A DNA stretch of 64,000 nucleotides, taken from NCBI GenBank assembly GCA_030272585.1, contig BSYQ01000005.1:3038001-3102000 (forward strand), in the 5' to 3' direction. The notes beneath the pieces are model-generated. The model did no database searches. It saw only the letters and a list, made by a program, of their open reading frames with translations, and was not told where the DNA came from. The translations under genes and the position numbers were made by a program. Every line of letters begins with the position of its first letter. The stretch's first letter is position 1. This document shows, piece by piece, positions 1 through 12,628 of this stretch. Source of the DNA: Bryopsis sp. KO-2023 (lineage: Eukaryota; Chlorophyta; Ulvophyceae; Bryopsidales; Bryopsidaceae).

Positions 1-205
1 CCCCTTCGTCAAGTTTATCGTACCTCGACTACATGTGTCCCGAAGCTTGGGACGCCTTGTTGGGAGTGTTCGGTCCACACGATCAGGAGTTCTCTTGTTT
101 CGGCGCTGGGCCATGTGGTGTTTAACGAAAGCAGGCTCATGGGGTGTTCAGAAAAGGGGGTGGTGGATGTTGAGCGGAGCTTGAGGTTTCAGAACAGGGC
201 GCTAG
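1..205. other. Unassigned sequence upstream of the first condensin exon
   Basis: No exon could be fixed here. The gene starting at 206 is already in the middle of its protein, so an earlier exon may lie here or outside the window. One forward frame over about 2-125 reads like protein but matches nothing I recognise. Confidence 0.3.
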
Positions 206-3200
206 GTACTGATGGACAGGTTCCTGGATGTCCGCCCATACACGAGGTAGGGGGGGTCGCTCGTGCAGCATTCTATTCTATTTCATTTTGTTTGTTTTTT
301 TTTTTTTCGGTTTATTTCTCTTTTTTTCATTTTTTGGGGGGTTTATAAATTGTTTTTTTTTCTGCTTTTTTTTGGTTCATTTTGTGTTTACTTTCATTTT
401 GTTTGTTTGTGTATATTTTTTTTTCCTGTTTTTCTTGGTTCAGTTTTTTTGTTTTTTTTCGTGTTTTTTTTGTGTTTGCTTTTTTAGCTTTTTTTTTTTT
501 TTTTCCCCCGCACCCGAAAAGATTTGAAAGCACCATGCTAACGGATGAACATGAAACCCTTCACACAGGGCTCGGACTTTTGGAGTGTGGACGATGCTGG
601 TGCAAAGCAAAGTGATTCCGATAGATCACTACGTTCCGCTGGCAGAAGCGGGCTATCGACACCTGTCAGACAAGGCGGCCTTCATTCAGAAAGCTGCCAT
701 CACGCTGCTGAAAGAAAAAGACAACCCATTTTTGAAATCTGGGCAAAGAAAGTGAAAACAGAATTTTATAGAAACATACGTATTGCATTGGCTTTTTTTT
801 TCTGTCTTATTTTTTTTTTCCTTTTTTTTTCGTAGTTCGAAATCGAAGGGCTGGATGATGCGGTCAGAACAATGTTGACTTTGATATTCAGCATGGATAA
901 ATCCATTCAGTCAAAAGTCATTGACGCTTTCAGAGACATTCACATCGACAGTCCTGGTGAGTGCGAAATAATATAACACTTTAATTGAAAAAAAATAAAA
1001 TTAAGAAGAGTGAGTTTTTCAAACTTTGCATGGAAAAGGGTTTTAATCTCATTTTGAATTCAAGAAAAAAGAAAAAAAAGCCTCGAAGAATTTATGTGAA
1101 ACACAATTTTTTAATTTTTTTTTTCTGTTAATGAGTTGCAAAAAATAAACCAAAAAAAATCAGATTCAAAAACAAAAATGGCTTCAGAACTAGTGTTTAA
1201 AAAAAAAAAACAAAAAAAAAAAACACAATCAGTGTTTTTTTTTCTCATTTTCTCATTTCTTTATTTTTTTAATGACCTTGGTCAGATGAGGATTCTGAAA
1301 ATCCAACAGGAACATCAGGAGATCCCCTGGTGACAGCAAACAATTTGATCGGACTGACGGTGGGTGTGACTGTGGAGGAAATGGTGTCTTTGGAAGAGAT
1401 GGTCAAACATCTGTGCAAAAGTGGGTGTCTGCCAGACAGCGTCGCGATGTCCCTGATCCTCATATCGAACAGATATAGAGAGGTTAAAAACGACGCGAAA
1501 AGAAATTGTCCCCTCTCGCCAAAGACGCGTTTGGTGGAGAGCAAAAGGGTGAGGATTCGAAAAGGGTCGAAAAAAAAAAATCTAGTAATAAAAACCTTGA
1601 TGAATTTCTTTATATATACTTGAAAAAAAATGGGAATTCGGCCACTCGTGTATTTTAGTCGAGTTCGACTTGTCTTTCTTTTCCTTTTTTTTTTGGAGAA
1701 TTAAGACCTTTCCAGTAAATTTTTGTTTTTAAATTCATAATTTTGCTGTTTATTTATTTATTTTTTTTTATTTCCACCTGGAAAAAACACACACAAACAT
1801 CCTCATTCTCAACATCCTAGTTGGAAATTGAGGTAGGTTATTGATAAAAATGCATATGCAACAGGCACATCCCCTGGATGTCTGGCAAAACAAATCAGCT
1901 GTGAGGCAAAATCACCACCACATGTCATTGACACACTCAGGTATGAAAAAAAAAATCTATTCTTTTTCTCGGAAGCGATTTAATTTTCTTTTTTTTTCCA
2001 TAGCGATTTCATTCTTGTAAAAAAAGAAAAAAAAAAGAGAAAAAGGAAATAAAAGAACAAGGGGAGGGGGAAAGGGTCGAAACTTCACTTTTCATTTTTC
2101 TGCATTTTTCTTTGAGCTCCAAACAAAATCTGGGTATGTTAAAAAGATTGCATCATAAGTGTATTGAAATATATAAAAAAAATTAAAAAAAAATACTCAA
2201 GAGTTTTAAAGTGGAACGATTGTAAATTCAAAGTATTGAAGTGAATTCAGTCTGAAATTCATAGACGAAAGAAAGAGTTGAAAGGAAAAAAAATTGAAAA
2301 AAAATTGTTGAAAACCCTTAATTTTCTGTTATTGCTTAGGCAAGGGGTGCCATTCAAATACTTACTATGGGAATCGATCAGTGGAGGCCCATGCTGGTCG
2401 GACATGTGGATGCAATCATCCAGGTAACTTTTTGTTATTAAACACAGGTACTATTTTTTATTTTTTTTAAAAGTGGTATGGAAATAAATTAAGGTAGTAT
2501 ATATATATACAGAAGAAATAAGTAAATATTTGTAAGGATGTCTAATAAAAACAATCGTTACATTTGATTTGGGAAATCTGAATTTTTAAAGTTTGTGGTT
2601 GATTGGCTGGTTGTGTTTTAACAATGAATGGTTGAATGGTTTTGTTTTTATTTATTTTTTTCATGTTGAAAATATATAGATTTTCCATGTGGATGATGTG
2701 GATGTAGTTGCATTGGAGTATGCATGCACATTGTTGAAAGAGATAATCATCGATTCATCGAAGCCATCTTCATTCAAGTCAGTCATTGGGGCGCTGCTGT
2801 CAGTCATCCTGAATGACAACATGCCTGACTCTTCCTGGTGAGTGTCACCTTGAAAAAAAAGAAAAAATGAAAGAATAATAAAAGAAAAAGGGGTAGCAGG
2901 ACTGTGTTGATTTTTTTTCCTCCAAAAATAAAATTGCTTTTGATGAACTTTTCTTTTTTTTGGTTGCCCCCTTTTTTTTCAAATGTGCTTGAGAATATAA
3001 TTTCCTTTTGTTTTTTAAAGGGAAGAGAAACAAAAACGTTATTTTTGAATATTAGAAGCTGTTTTTCATTTTCTAGATAAGAAAAAGATGACATCATATT
3101 TTATTTACAGAAGTTGTCTCAAATCATTAAAAAAAAAGGAAATTACAAAAACAACGATGCAATTTAGGTACGGTGCGAGCACTGCTGCTGTGGATGCGTT

Positions 3201-3243
3201 GGTCGCCCTCTCCGCTAGGCCTGACCAGCTAGGGAAAATATAG
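206..3243 (+). CDS. Condensin complex subunit 1 (NCAPD2/Cnd1-like), partial
   Basis: HEAT-repeat non-SMC subunit of condensin, which compacts mitotic chromosomes in the nucleus. Supported exons: 206-246, 569-about 750, 836-956, 1286-1548, 2340-2423, 2680-2837, 3168-3243. The first two join in phase to give YTRARTFGVW followed by a HEAT-like stretch, matching the region of NCAPD2 around its 'YTRARTLQVW...DKSSxVRKxAIQLL' segment. The 1286 exon reads NLIGLTVGVTVEEMVSLEEM, close to the NLISLTVDASVGTIQCLEEI block of the vertebrate protein. The 2340 exon (28 codons) and 2680 exon continue the same order, and W of the last junction is split across the intron. The 569 to 836 junction does not close in phase by eye, and a 76-bp candidate exon at 1865-1940 is unresolved. 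Family members are about 1,300-1,400 residues, so this is a middle piece. A stop is met at 3241-3243, just before the transposon block, so the 3' part is missing or displaced. It may be a truncated gene or pseudogene. Confidence 0.72.
286..511. repeat. T-rich low-complexity tract inside an intron
   Basis: About 225 bases dominated by T runs with interspersed G and C, lying between the exons ending at 246 and starting at 569. It creates several spurious Phe-rich frames. It is probably an expanded polypyrimidine stretch. Confidence 0.8.
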
Positions 3244-3560
3244 CGAAAATATCGAAGACTGAAAAAAAAACACGCAAAAAACAGCAACACCCAGACCCAT
3301 CACTTTGGTTTTGATTCAGGAAACTGACTTTATTAAGACTTTTCCAGCCTCAGTGAACCCGGATTCATATGCATATGATAGAACAGTTGGAAGTGGGTCA
3401 GTGGGTCTGTTTTATTGAAAGACAAGCGCAGGGTCGGAATGGTAGGATTGGAGTTCATGGTTTTGGGTCTTTTTTTTTGTTTCTATTTCTTTTTTGGAAT
3501 AAGTGGGAATGGGCAAGTCTTTGATAAAAAAAAATGGGGTCTACATTCAAAGGGGGTCTT
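3244..3560. other. No recognisable gene
   Basis: AT-rich sequence after the condensin stop, with no convincing exon of that gene or any other. It separates the truncated condensin gene from the GC-rich repeat. Confidence 0.5.
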
Positions 3561-3775
3561 GTCATCGCAGTTTTATTGTAACAACCACAACACAGATGTT
3601 TCTACAATCACACAGCATGCACACAACATAACCCCGCACAGCGACCCCGCACAGGGACGAAATACACCGGCACACGCCTTCACCAACCACCCCGCACACA
3701 CAGATAAGGACCCCGCACGGGGGCGGAATACGCTGGCACACGCCTTCAACAATCACCCCGCACACAGACAAGAGG
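3561..3775. repeat. CCCCGCACA-type GC-rich repeat, left part
   Basis: Short imperfect direct repeats of ACCCCGCACA spaced by CA-rich and GGCACACGCCTTC blocks, ending at AGAGG, the target duplication of the gypsy element inserted at 3776. The same vocabulary resumes at 15601, so the two parts were one element before the insertion. Confidence 0.75.
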
Positions 3776-4048
3776 TGTTATAAACCTCTCTCTCCTAGGA
3801 AAATAACCTCCCAGCGCCCTTCCTTGAAGTCCCTTTAACCCATCAAACCCCCACTCCTTGATGGGACCCTTGAGATGACAGGGATCACCTCAGGGCGAGA
3901 CACCTGGGCTTGCTATGAGTCATCCTTTCAGCACACGTGCTATAATGATCTCATGGACCTTAAGCATATGACTAGAGCCATGTTAGTGCCCACGACTAAC
4001 CCTTGAGCTCTAGTAGTGCATAGACATACTCGGCGTACACTTATAACA
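3776..4048 (-). repeat. 3' LTR of the outer gypsy element
   Basis: 273 bp, TG...CA termini, same sequence by eye as 15328-15600. Confidence 0.92.
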
Positions 4049-4197
4049 GTGCCCCCTCCCTAATGTGAAGCCGCCCTCGGCTTTACTAGGGAATCAAATG
4101 CTGATTGGCATCAAGCAAAAGATAGCTGTCTTTTGACATTTGCACTTTCAGAGAAAGAAGATCATCATCATCCAGTGGCCTACTGTGATATGATGTC

Positions 4198-4938
4198 TCA
4201 AACCTTCGCTTTTGATCTTCTACGGATCGTGCGAGGTACTACAGTCGACTGTTCTTGCGATTGGTGAAATGCATCAACCAATTCCTTTGCATGCAAGACA
4301 TTTTCTTCGGGTTCCCAAGAGTTATGTTCATGGCCATAACCAAGCCACTTCACAAGGTATTCTGTATGGCATTTCTTCCCTCTGCGTCGCTCTCTGCGAT
4401 CAAGAATGCGCTCAACCTCCCACTCCAGATCTCCCTCGATTTCAACAGGTGGTGGTGGTTGTACAGTTCCTTTAGCCCAATATGGCTTTAACAGTGAAGC
4501 ATGGAACACCGGATGTATGGGCAAAGTTGCAGGAAGCTTCAGCTTGAATGCAACCTCATTTATTTCACGCTCAATTGGGAAAGGTCCTACCCATTTTGGC
4601 GTTAATTTACGTGAACCTGGGTGCTTGAGTCGAAGATTTCTTGCATCTAATAATACAAGGTCTCCTACTTTGACTTGCACTGGTACACGATGGCGATCAG
4701 CTTGCGCTTTAAAGCGTTGCTGTGCGGCTTGAAGGCGTTTCTTTGCCTCAACAATCCCTTCCCGAATTTCATTCGTCATTTTCTGAACTTCTGGTACAGC
4801 CACTTGCTTCGACCCTTTTCTAGGGATCTGAGCAGTCAATGCTGTCCATGGATCTCTTCCATAATTCAGAAAGAAGGGTGTTTCACCAGTTGCTTCGGAT
4901 TTAGAGTTATTTATTGCAAACTCTACAACCGGTAACAA
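4198..4938 (-). pseudogene. Outer element: integrase C-terminal part with chromodomain (fossil)
   Basis: Reads as the end of a gypsy pol: an integrase tail typical of Ty3/gypsy elements, then a chromodomain near the C-terminus (motif TEYLVKWLGYGHEHNSWEPE), which places the element among the chromoviruses. Chromodomains of this group help target integration to chromatin. Confidence 0.88.
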
Positions 4939-4962
4939 ATCCGCCCAATTCTTTTGGGATGG

Positions 4963-5533
4963 TGAAACGGCTGACTTAGTAGGCGAAGATCTAGGCGGAA
5001 AACAGAGGTTACAGTCTGAGAGTTCCAGGTAGTCGCGGACTGACTGGAATGGGGTAGTTACGTGATGCTCAATGAGAGGCTGAAACGTAGTGAAAAGAGT
5101 TCGAACCAGGTTCAGTATATTCAGTGTCAGGTCTCAGATGGCTGAGAGTTTGGGTAGAGAGTCGGGAGTCAGACTGGAAGGAGCTTCAGTCTGGGTCCTT
5201 AGTCTAGAGGTTATCAAGGGTTATAAAGGGTTAGTCGGAGCTCTGGCTAGAAGGGCTGAGCTGAGAAATGATAGAGACGTTTTGAGGAGAGCTAGATGAT
5301 AGCTAGTATTTGTAAGGTTAGGAGATGGGCTGGGAGTTTTCTAGAAGCTCTGGGCTGAGAGTATAAAAGGCTGGGGATCGTTGTAAAGAACAAGCTTGTT
5401 GAAATAAGATTCAGTTGTATACTCTCGTGTCCCAGACCTTTCTTACAGAACTTCTGGTCGTCTCCCAACGTGTGTGAAGAACGGGTTAAGTGGCGGCTGG
5501 AAGTATTCAGCCTCAGGAAACAAATCCGTTTCA
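4963..5533 (+). repeat. 5' LTR of the nested chromovirus
   Basis: 571 bp, identical by eye to 12629-13199. A TATAAAAGG promoter-like box at about 5361-5369 would drive transcription. Confidence 0.92.
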
Positions 5534-5550
5534 CTGGTTTCGGAGCGAGT

Positions 5551-5782
5551 TATGCCTATAATCAGAGAAGAAGAATACTGGTTTGGCGAAGAAGGAGATC
5601 CTAGGTTACTGCTTGTAGACCTCTGGCTGGAAGAGAACCCGTTGGAAGTTCTGCACATAGGCGAAGACAATAGTGATACTGAAAGCACAGGATCAAGCGA
5701 ATCGAGAACTGAGACGGAGGCGACAGTTGATCTTCCGCTTACCCCTGAAACCCCAACTCAGGAGGAACCCCAACATCAGTGA
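5551..5782 (+). CDS. Nested chromovirus: first small ORF, function unknown
   Basis: About 76 codons from the ATG near 5551, placed between the primer site and gag. Acidic, rich in Glu, Ser and Thr. No family recognised. Together with the next two ORFs it forms an unusual leader before gag. Confidence 0.55.
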
Positions 5783-5794
5783 GTTTTGTTGTCT

Positions 5795-6094
5795 ATGGAC
5801 CCTTGGCTGGCTCACCTTCTCGATCTTTATTACAGAGTAGAGTGGCAGTATCCCGACGAGGAGCTGGGATTACCGATTGTGCGGAGGGAAGCTAGGAGGA
5901 ACGAGGTTCAGTTGAACTACGAAGAACTCGACCTACTCTGCTTTCTGAAAGAGCTGGAAGAACAGGCTGACAAGGAGAATCAGCCAACCCCAACTACCGA
6001 GTCACCTCTCGACTTTCCCACTACATCAAGGTTTTACCGCTACGACGAGGAGGAACGGAACTCCTTGGCCCTGACATCGCTTTTTCACCAATGA
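5795..6094 (+). CDS. Nested chromovirus: second small ORF, function unknown
   Basis: About 99 codons from the ATG at 5795, acidic, no recognised domain. Its stop overlaps the start of the next ORF in an ATGA tetranucleotide at 6091-6094. Confidence 0.55.
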   Translation: MDPWLAHLLDLYYRVEWQYPDEELGLPIVRREARRNEVQLNYEELDLLCFLKELEEQADKENQPTPTTESPLDFPTTSRFYRYDEEERNSLALTSLFHQ

Positions 6095-6450
6095 AAGAGG
6101 AGAGGATCCACGAACTAAACGACACCTACCAAGTAAAGTGGACGCTCGCGCAGCCAGGAGTACATAACGTACGGGGGCACGAGCAAGAGCCGGTCGTAAA
6201 CTCAGAGGGTCTGGAAATCCCAACTATCAGACCTCTGGGTTTGTTTGGCGACAAGTTTCTGCAGCTGACCCAAGAGGAGCGGCAGATCGTGAGGACGTGC
6301 ACCGGAGATCCAGAGAGGAAGAGGGTTCCAGACACCCTCGTAAATCAGGAAGGAGAGTCAGTGGAGCTCCTTGATCGGAAAAGGCAGTCGAAGAAAGTTA
6401 GGGTATCCGAATTTACCTATCCGCGGAATACCCTAACCGAGGATTTTTGA
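6091..6450 (+). CDS. Nested chromovirus: third small ORF, function unknown
   Basis: About 119 codons, charged, overlapping the previous ORF by four bases and ending 7 bp before gag. No family recognised. Confidence 0.55.
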   Translation: MKEERIHELNDTYQVKWTLAQPGVHNVRGHEQEPVVNSEGLEIPTIRPLGLFGDKFLQLTQEERQIVRTCTGDPERKRVPDTLVNQEGESVELLDRKRQSKKVRVSEFTYPRNTLTEDF

Positions 6451-6457
6451 GGCTGAG

Positions 6458-7453
6458 ATGGAGCAACAGGTGGCTGAGTTGAGGGCGGCGTATGAGGAGG
6501 TAATGGGAAGGTTGAACCGAGTGCAAGGCGTGGTCGAAGAAGTACCGGGAATGCTGAGCACGGCGGTCAATGAGGCTGTGGGAAGCTCCATTTTGGAGCA
6601 ACTAACCGACAAAGTGGGAACAGCAATCGGGGCGGCAACTGCAGCACAGGCTGGAACGGCGGCTGGAAGTGGTGGTCGAGGTAATGACCTGAGAAGCAAG
6701 CCAGCCCGACCTGATCTGTGGGGAGGCAGGCAGAATGACCCTCCTATCCAGGACTGGTTGTTCAGCCTCCGAGTGCATTTTGACGCCACCCACGTCGAAG
6801 ATGGAGTCTCGAAACTCCGCCTGGCAGGATCTCTACTGAGAGGGCCAGCCGCGACATGGTGGAGGACAAGAGTGGAGGAGTCGGAGACTGATGGAGGTCG
6901 ACCTTTGCCGACGTATGAGGACTTCTGTGAGGAGCTGAAAAACCAGTTCGGAGAACCACATTTTTTGCGCCGCACACGGACAGAATGGGCGAATTTACGC
7001 CAAGGCGGAATGTCTGTGCGGGAATACACGCATCGCTTTAGGCAGCTGATGTTGTATATTTCCGACGCATCAGAGGGCGAGAAAATACACAGGTTCGTCG
7101 ATGGTTTGCGAGGGAGGGTTGGAATCGAGACCGACCTCCAAAACCCCAAGACCTTGGATGAAGCTATTCGAGTGGCGGAAAGGTGGGGAGGAGCTCAATC
7201 TGGGAGTTCGATCTTGAATCGAGATCGCGGCGGCGGCGGCGGCAGCGGCGGCGGCGGAAATCGCAGATCGGATCACATGGAATTGGACTACGTCGGAAGA
7301 AGGCGACAACAGAGACAGCAGAAACAGCGAGGTGATAAAGAGAGAGAAAGAAATAAGCCAGTCTGGAAGAAAGAAAAAGCAGACGGAGAGGTGAAGTGTT
7401 ACAAGTGTGGGCGTCGAGGGCATTACGCTCGAGACTGCCCCTCGCGAAAATGA
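6458..7453 (+). CDS. Nested chromovirus: gag
   Basis: 331 codons: an N-terminal helical stretch, an Ala/Gly-rich linker, a retrotransposon-gag fold region (residues about 85-240), a glycine-rich, basic tail, and one CCHC zinc knuckle ([14 protein letters not shown]) at the C-terminus. The last four bases, ATGA, also hold the start of pol. Confidence 0.9.
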   Translation: MEQQVAELRAAYEEVMGRLNRVQGVVEEVPGMLSTAVNEAVGSSILEQLTDKVGTAIGAATAAQAGTAAGSGGRGNDLRSKPARPDLWGGRQNDPPIQDWLFSLRVHFDATHVEDGVSKLRLAGSLLRGPAATWWRTRVEESETDGGRPLPTYEDFCEELKNQFGEPHFLRRTRTEWANLRQGGMSVREYTHRFRQLMLYISDASEGEKIHRFVDGLRGRVGIETDLQNPKTLDEAIRVAERWGGAQSGSSILNRDRGGGGGSGGGGNRRSDHMELDYVGRRRQQRQQKQRGDKERERNKPVWKKEKADGEVKCYKCGRRGHYARDCPSRK

Positions 7454-10400
7454 GTATGTTAGGTAAACTCGCAGGGTGTGAAGTTAAGGGGAAGCCTGCG
7501 AGTTCGAGGAATTCTAGGAATTCGAGGGATTTTTCGTTGGAAGAAACGTCCAAGGAACCGACTAGACCTGATAACCAAGATAACCTAGAAGTCCATTCAT
7601 TTGATGGGACAGATTTAGACATGACTAAGTTCGGATTTCTAGCAGTGGCTGAAACTGATAACCGAACTAGACAACTGATTACTGTGAAAGGGGAAATCTC
7701 AGGTTTTGCAGCTGAGATATTAATAGACTGTGGAGCAACTTATTGCTTTTTGGCTCGGAAATTTTGCGAGAAAAATAAGCTGGAATTAGAAGCACAAGAA
7801 GAAAAAGTTAGCCTGGCTGGGGGAAGTACCTTAGAATCTAAAGGGAAGATCAGGGCTACTCTCAAATTTGGAGATTTTGCTAGTAGGGAGATTTTTCATG
7901 AAATGTCTCTTGCTAAGTATGATGCTATATTGGGAAAAACTTGGCTGGCTAAGCATAATCCCCGGGTTGATTTTCGAACGAATGAGGTAGTGGTTTCAGA
8001 CGGGCTGAAAGAACATTTGATTCCTCCGGCAAACCCCGGAGAGGAGGAAGAGGAACAGTGTGTGCTGATGGTGTTTGAAACATGTTTGAACAGAACTGAC
8101 TCTGAACAAAATGTTTCCAGACAAGCTGAACTTACAGCAGAAATCAGACAGGAATTTCCTAACACTTTTGTGGAAGAATTACCCAGTGAGATACCCCCTT
8201 CCAGAGGTATCGAACACACGATCCAGTTGGAACCAGGCACGGTTCCACAAAGTAAAGCACCTTATCGACTAGGCATCAAGGAAATGGCAGAACTGAAAAC
8301 TCAGATTGCAGCCATGTCGGAAAAAGGGTTTATTCGACCGAGTAGATCACCTTGGGGAGCACCGGTAATTTTTGTACCGAAGAAGAACGGGAAACTACGC
8401 ATGTGTGTAGATTATCGGGCATTGAATAAGGTGACGGTGAAAAACGCTTATCCGATTCCGAGGATAGATGAACTGATAGATCAGCTTCATGGCGCAAAAT
8501 ACTTCTCAAAAATAGATTTGTGTTCGGGATACTATCAAGTCAGGATGGCGAAAAAGGATTGGGCGAAAACTGCTTTTCGAACTAGATATGGATCTTACGA
8601 ATACACAGTTATGCCAATGGGTTTGACAAATGCACCAGCAACTTTTATGAATGTGATGAACGATGTTTTTCGACCACATCTGGATAAGTTTGTTATAGTT
8701 TATCTCGATGATATCTTAGTTTACAGTCGGAACTGGGAAGAGCACAAGGAACATCTTAGACAAGTGTTTCAGCTACTCGAAAAACACAAACTTTACGTTT
8801 CACCGGACAAATGTGATTTGGGGATGACAGAAGTCGAATTTTTGGGACACATAGTCGGAAGAGAGGGACTCTCCGTGGTACCTAAGAAAGTTTTAGCCAT
8901 TAAGGAGTGGGCACAACCTCAGACAGTTCGGGATATTAGGTCGTTTTTGGGTTTAGCGAATTATTATCGGAAATTTATTAAGGGATACTCTGGGATTGCA
9001 ACGCCGTTACATGAACTAACAAGGAAGGAAGTTAAATGGCAGTGGACTGAAAGTCAGGAGAAAGCGTTTCAGACGCTAAAGAAGAGCATGCAGGAGGCAC
9101 CTGTGTTAATAATTCCAGATCCGGAGTTGAGTTTTGAAGTAACTACAGACGCATCGGATTTTGCTATTGGAGGAGTTTTGACGCAAGATCAAGGTCAGGG
9201 GCAACAACCAGCCGCGTTTGAAAGTCGGAAATTAAATTCAGCTGAGAGGAATTATCCGACACACGAAAAAGAACTGTATGCGATAGTCTATTGTTTGAAA
9301 ACTTGGCGACATTATTTGGGGGCGAGGAAATTTGTGGTTCACACGGACCACGCTCCGCTGAAATATATTCAGACGCAGCCTAAATTATCTAGTAGACAGG
9401 CTAGGTGGATGGAAACTTTACAGGAATTTGATTTTGAGATTAAATACAAACCTGGAAAAGAAAATACAGTTGCAGATGCATTGAGTCGAAGGTCGGAAAT
9501 GGAATTAAACGCTGTGGCAAAAGTCCGAGCAGGCGTAGTATTTCAGGATCAGGTTAGACTTGCGTATCAAGGGGATGAACATTGCAGAGAAGTTATAGCT
9601 AATTGGGAAGCTGGTGAAAAAGATCCGCGTTATAGGTGGGATGGCACAAAATTGTGGTATAGTCTGAAAGACAAATGGTTTTGGTATATTCCAAAGGACA
9701 AAGAAATTAGACAAACAGTGTTGGCTGAATGTCACGATCAGGCTGGACATTTTGGGAGACACAAGACTGTCGCAAATGTTCGAAAAAGATATTATTGGCC
9801 TAGATGCACTGAGGATGTCGAACGATATGTTAGGACTTGTGTTGGTTGTCAGAAAAACAAGTCTAGCACTCAAAAACCATTGGGGTTATATCAGCCAATT
9901 CCAGTTCCAGACGAACGCTGGAAAGAAGTTTGTTTAGATTTTGTGGGACCTTTACCTATGACACAAAAGGGTCATGATTATTTAGTGGTTATGGTCGACC
10001 GTTTTAGTCGAATGATCCACTTGGTAGCCACCACTACTGCAGTTACAGCTAGTGGGGTAGCTGAAATTTTCTTTGATACAATTTTCAGACATCATGGGTT
10101 GCCAGAGGCTATTATTTCCGATCGAGATACTCGTTTTACAGGCCAGTTTTGGCGAAAACTGTGGGAATTAGCGGGGACTCGTTTAGCTATGTCCTCTGGA
10201 TATCACCCTGAAACTGATGGAATGACTGAAAGGGCAAATCGAGTAGTCGGAGACATGTTGCGAATTTATATTTCGACCATAGGGGGTGATTGGGACACTA
10301 AATTAGTGGCGGCTGAGTTTGCTTATAACTCATCCGTTCACTCATCAACAGGTTTTACACCTTTTTATTTGGTTTATGGGCAACATCCCAGATCCCCTCA

Positions 10401-10995
10401 GGATTTGTTAGACTCAGGTCCAGTTTCAGATGAATGGTGGACAGTTTGGGCTAAAAGTTTACAGCTGGCTCGGAAAGCGATTTTGAAAAGCCAACAGCGA
10501 CAGAGGGCTGTCGCAAACCGAGGGCGGAGGGATGCAAGTTTTGCATTAAATCAGTATGTCTTTTTATCGACAGCTGATTTACCTTTACCGCCAATGATGG
10601 GCCGGAAGTTGGTATCTAAGTTTTGTGGACCTTTTAGAATTATTGATATTGTGACATCAGTAACTTACAGGTTGGAACTTCCTAATCACTGGAAAATACA
10701 TGATGTTTTTCATGTTTCCAAGCTAAAAGCATTTGAAGATGGATCAGAAGAGTTTCCAGCCAGGGCTATTTCTCCACCTCCAGATCCAGTGGTGTTGGAA
10801 GGAGTCGAGGAATATATCGTCGAAAAGATCAAGACACATCGAACCAAACGGCGGAAAAAGAAGAATGTGACAGAGTACTTGGTTTCCTGGGAAGGATACG
10901 GATCGGAAGAGGACCAGTGGCTCCCGTCACATCACTTGGGTAATGCGCAGCAAGTGCTGCAGGAGTATTTACGTCAAAAATCTTCCATGGACTAG
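7450..10995 (+). CDS. Nested chromovirus: pol (PR-RT-RNase H-IN-chromodomain)
   Basis: Single ORF of about 1,180 codons beginning in the ATGA overlap with gag. Domains in order: aspartic protease, gypsy reverse transcriptase with its YLDD-type active site, RNase H, an HHCC zinc-binding domain and integrase core, then a C-terminal chromodomain ([17 protein letters not shown]). This is the diagnostic chromovirus arrangement. Confidence 0.95.
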   Translation: MSMLGKLAGCEVKGKPASSRNSRNSRDFSLEETSKEPTRPDNQDNLEVHSFDGTDLDMTKFGFLAVAETDNRTRQLITVKGEISGFAAEILIDCGATYCFLARKFCEKNKLELEAQEEKVSLAGGSTLESKGKIRATLKFGDFASREIFHEMSLAKYDAILGKTWLAKHNPRVDFRTNEVVVSDGLKEHLIPPANPGEEEEEQCVLMVFETCLNRTDSEQNVSRQAELTAEIRQEFPNTFVEELPSEIPPSRGIEHTIQLEPGTVPQSKAPYRLGIKEMAELKTQIAAMSEKGFIRPSRSPWGAPVIFVPKKNGKLRMCVDYRALNKVTVKNAYPIPRIDELIDQLHGAKYFSKIDLCSGYYQVRMAKKDWAKTAFRTRYGSYEYTVMPMGLTNAPATFMNVMNDVFRPHLDKFVIVYLDDILVYSRNWEEHKEHLRQVFQLLEKHKLYVSPDKCDLGMTEVEFLGHIVGREGLSVVPKKVLAIKEWAQPQTVRDIRSFLGLANYYRKFIKGYSGIATPLHELTRKEVKWQWTESQEKAFQTLKKSMQEAPVLIIPDPELSFEVTTDASDFAIGGVLTQDQGQGQQPAAFESRKLNSAERNYPTHEKELYAIVYCLKTWRHYLGARKFVVHTDHAPLKYIQTQPKLSSRQARWMETLQEFDFEIKYKPGKENTVADALSRRSEMELNAVAKVRAGVVFQDQVRLAYQGDEHCREVIANWEAGEKDPRYRWDGTKLWYSLKDKWFWYIPKDKEIRQTVLAECHDQAGHFGRHKTVANVRKRYYWPRCTEDVERYVRTCVGCQKNKSSTQKPLGLYQPIPVPDERWKEVCLDFVGPLPMTQKGHDYLVVMVDRFSRMIHLVATTTAVTASGVAEIFFDTIFRHHGLPEAIISDRDTRFTGQFWRKLWELAGTRLAMSSGYHPETDGMTERANRVVGDMLRIYISTIGGDWDTKLVAAEFAYNSSVHSSTGFTPFYLVYGQHPRSPQDLLDSGPVSDEWWTVWAKSLQLARKAILKSQQRQRAVANRGRRDASFALNQYVFLSTADLPLPPMMGRKLVSKFCGPFRIIDIVTSVTYRLELPNHWKIHDVFHVSKLKAFEDGSEEFPARAISPPPDPVVLEGVEEYIVEKIKTHRTKRRKKKNVTEYLVSWEGYGSEEDQWLPSHHLGNAQQVLQEYLRQKSSMD

Positions 10996-11090
10996 CTCCT
11001 GTTTTCCTGAGTTCGGGTTGAGTGTGTGCGAGTGCGAGTGTGTGCGAGAGACAGTTTGGAGTTCGAAAAAGAAAAAGAAAGCAGACAACA

Positions 11091-12109
11091 TGGTTGAGTT
11101 TGGTGGAGGAGTCAAAGCACTGTTGGAGGAGATTAAAAAGAATGCTGGAGCGATCGAGGGAGTGTCGGAAAGGATCAACAAAATGCTGGAGGAGTACCTG
11201 AAGGAAGGAACCAGACTGGAAAGAATCCAAGAAAGAGATGAGCAGGAGGCCCTGGAAAAAATGGCAAAGCTGGAGGAGGAAAAAGAACAACTCAAGCAAA
11301 AGATCGGCGAGCTGGAAGAAGAAGGGGGATTTCAGGCGGAAAGAGATAGCTGGGAGGCTGAACGCACTCGGTTGCTCGACGACCGGGCGAAATATTTGGC
11401 GGAAAATGAGGACCTCAGCGTAAAATTGGCGATGGCGGAAACTTCAGCGGACGCGGCGAAAAGAGAGGCGGAAAAGCTGCTGATGGAGGGGGCAGATGAG
11501 GAAATGCGCCACAAGCTCGACGGGGTCGAAGACAAGCTGCGGGAAGAGCAAATGCGGAACCAACAGCTCAAGGGCCAGGTAGACTTGTTGAAGAGTATGG
11601 TGGAGTCCATGTCGGGAAAATCAAGCGGAGAAGTGAAGCACGAAGAGGGGGAAAAACACACTTGCGTGTTTTGTCGCACCCCAAGCAGCAACTGTCAGCC
11701 GACCGGAGAAGACTGCCAACGGCACTGGGTGTGCTCGAATATCGGGTGTCGGGATCGGGTGTGGCTGAGTATCAGTCTGGAAGTCGATGAGGAAAAACGA
11801 GACTGGCGGAGAATGTGGGTACCAGCTGAAACAGGGCCACCAATGGTGCTACACTCGGAAACCTGCAAACTCTGCGCCTTGGGTTTCAAGTTGGGGGCGG
11901 ATTATACTCGGGGAGTGTATTTAAAGGCCAAGCGGACCGTGGGCCCCCTGAGAAAATTCGAGGCAGCCGAAGACGATGCAGAACCAACGGACTACGATGG
12001 GGATTGGGTCGTCAATGAGCCAGGCGGAGACAGTGGACCAGAAGGAAAGAAAAGGAAACCTCCTGGAAGTTCAGGGGGATCCAGAAATGTGAAACTCAGA
12101 AAAGCCTGA
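11091..12109 (+). CDS. Nested chromovirus: 3' accessory ORF, coiled coil plus Cys clusters
   Basis: 339 codons from the ATG at 11091, about 95 bp after pol. The first ~180 residues are a long Glu/Lys-rich coiled coil. They are followed by paired Cys/His clusters (CVFCRTPSSNC, later CSNIGC and CKLCALG) that look like a small zinc-binding module, then a basic tail that could be a nuclear signal. Standard chromoviruses have no such ORF, and I do not recognise the family. Confidence 0.7.
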
Positions 12110-12628
12110 GTTGAATATAAAAAAAAAAAAAAATAAAAAAAATATAGGATCAAGAGTGAAATATGATTTTCTGTTGGTAATTGGGTGTTTGAATTTTATT
12201 TTGTTTTTGGAAGAAAAAGGAAAAGAACAGTGAATGGATCAAGTGAGGGTAGAGGGAATTTCTGGAAAACAATTAACATACTGAGTGTGTAAAAACACTT
12301 GTGAGAATTACAGTTTGACTAGAGCTGAGACTGTGTGATTTCCAGTGTGGGCTGTGAAGTCTATTGAACAGGGTTGGGTTTATGTGTGAACGGGCTGGGA
12401 TGGGATGTCACAGCGGCAGAAGTAACCATAAGCAGAAACCAACATTCAGCTCAAGTCGCAATCGGGAAGTTGTTACGGAAAACGTCGGAGAATATTGCTT
12501 ACAGCTATATCAGAGGTATTCTCAGAATAAGCGAGTTAGTTAACTTGGCAGTTCTGGTGAGTCGTGCAATACGAACTTAGTGTACAGAACATCGCTGGGT
12601 CAGCGATCTCTCTCTAAGGGGGGAGGAG

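Noticed and set aside
228-536. Phe-rich and Lys-rich ORFs on both strands
   Set aside because: They arise from the T-rich intron tract and flank no coherent protein.
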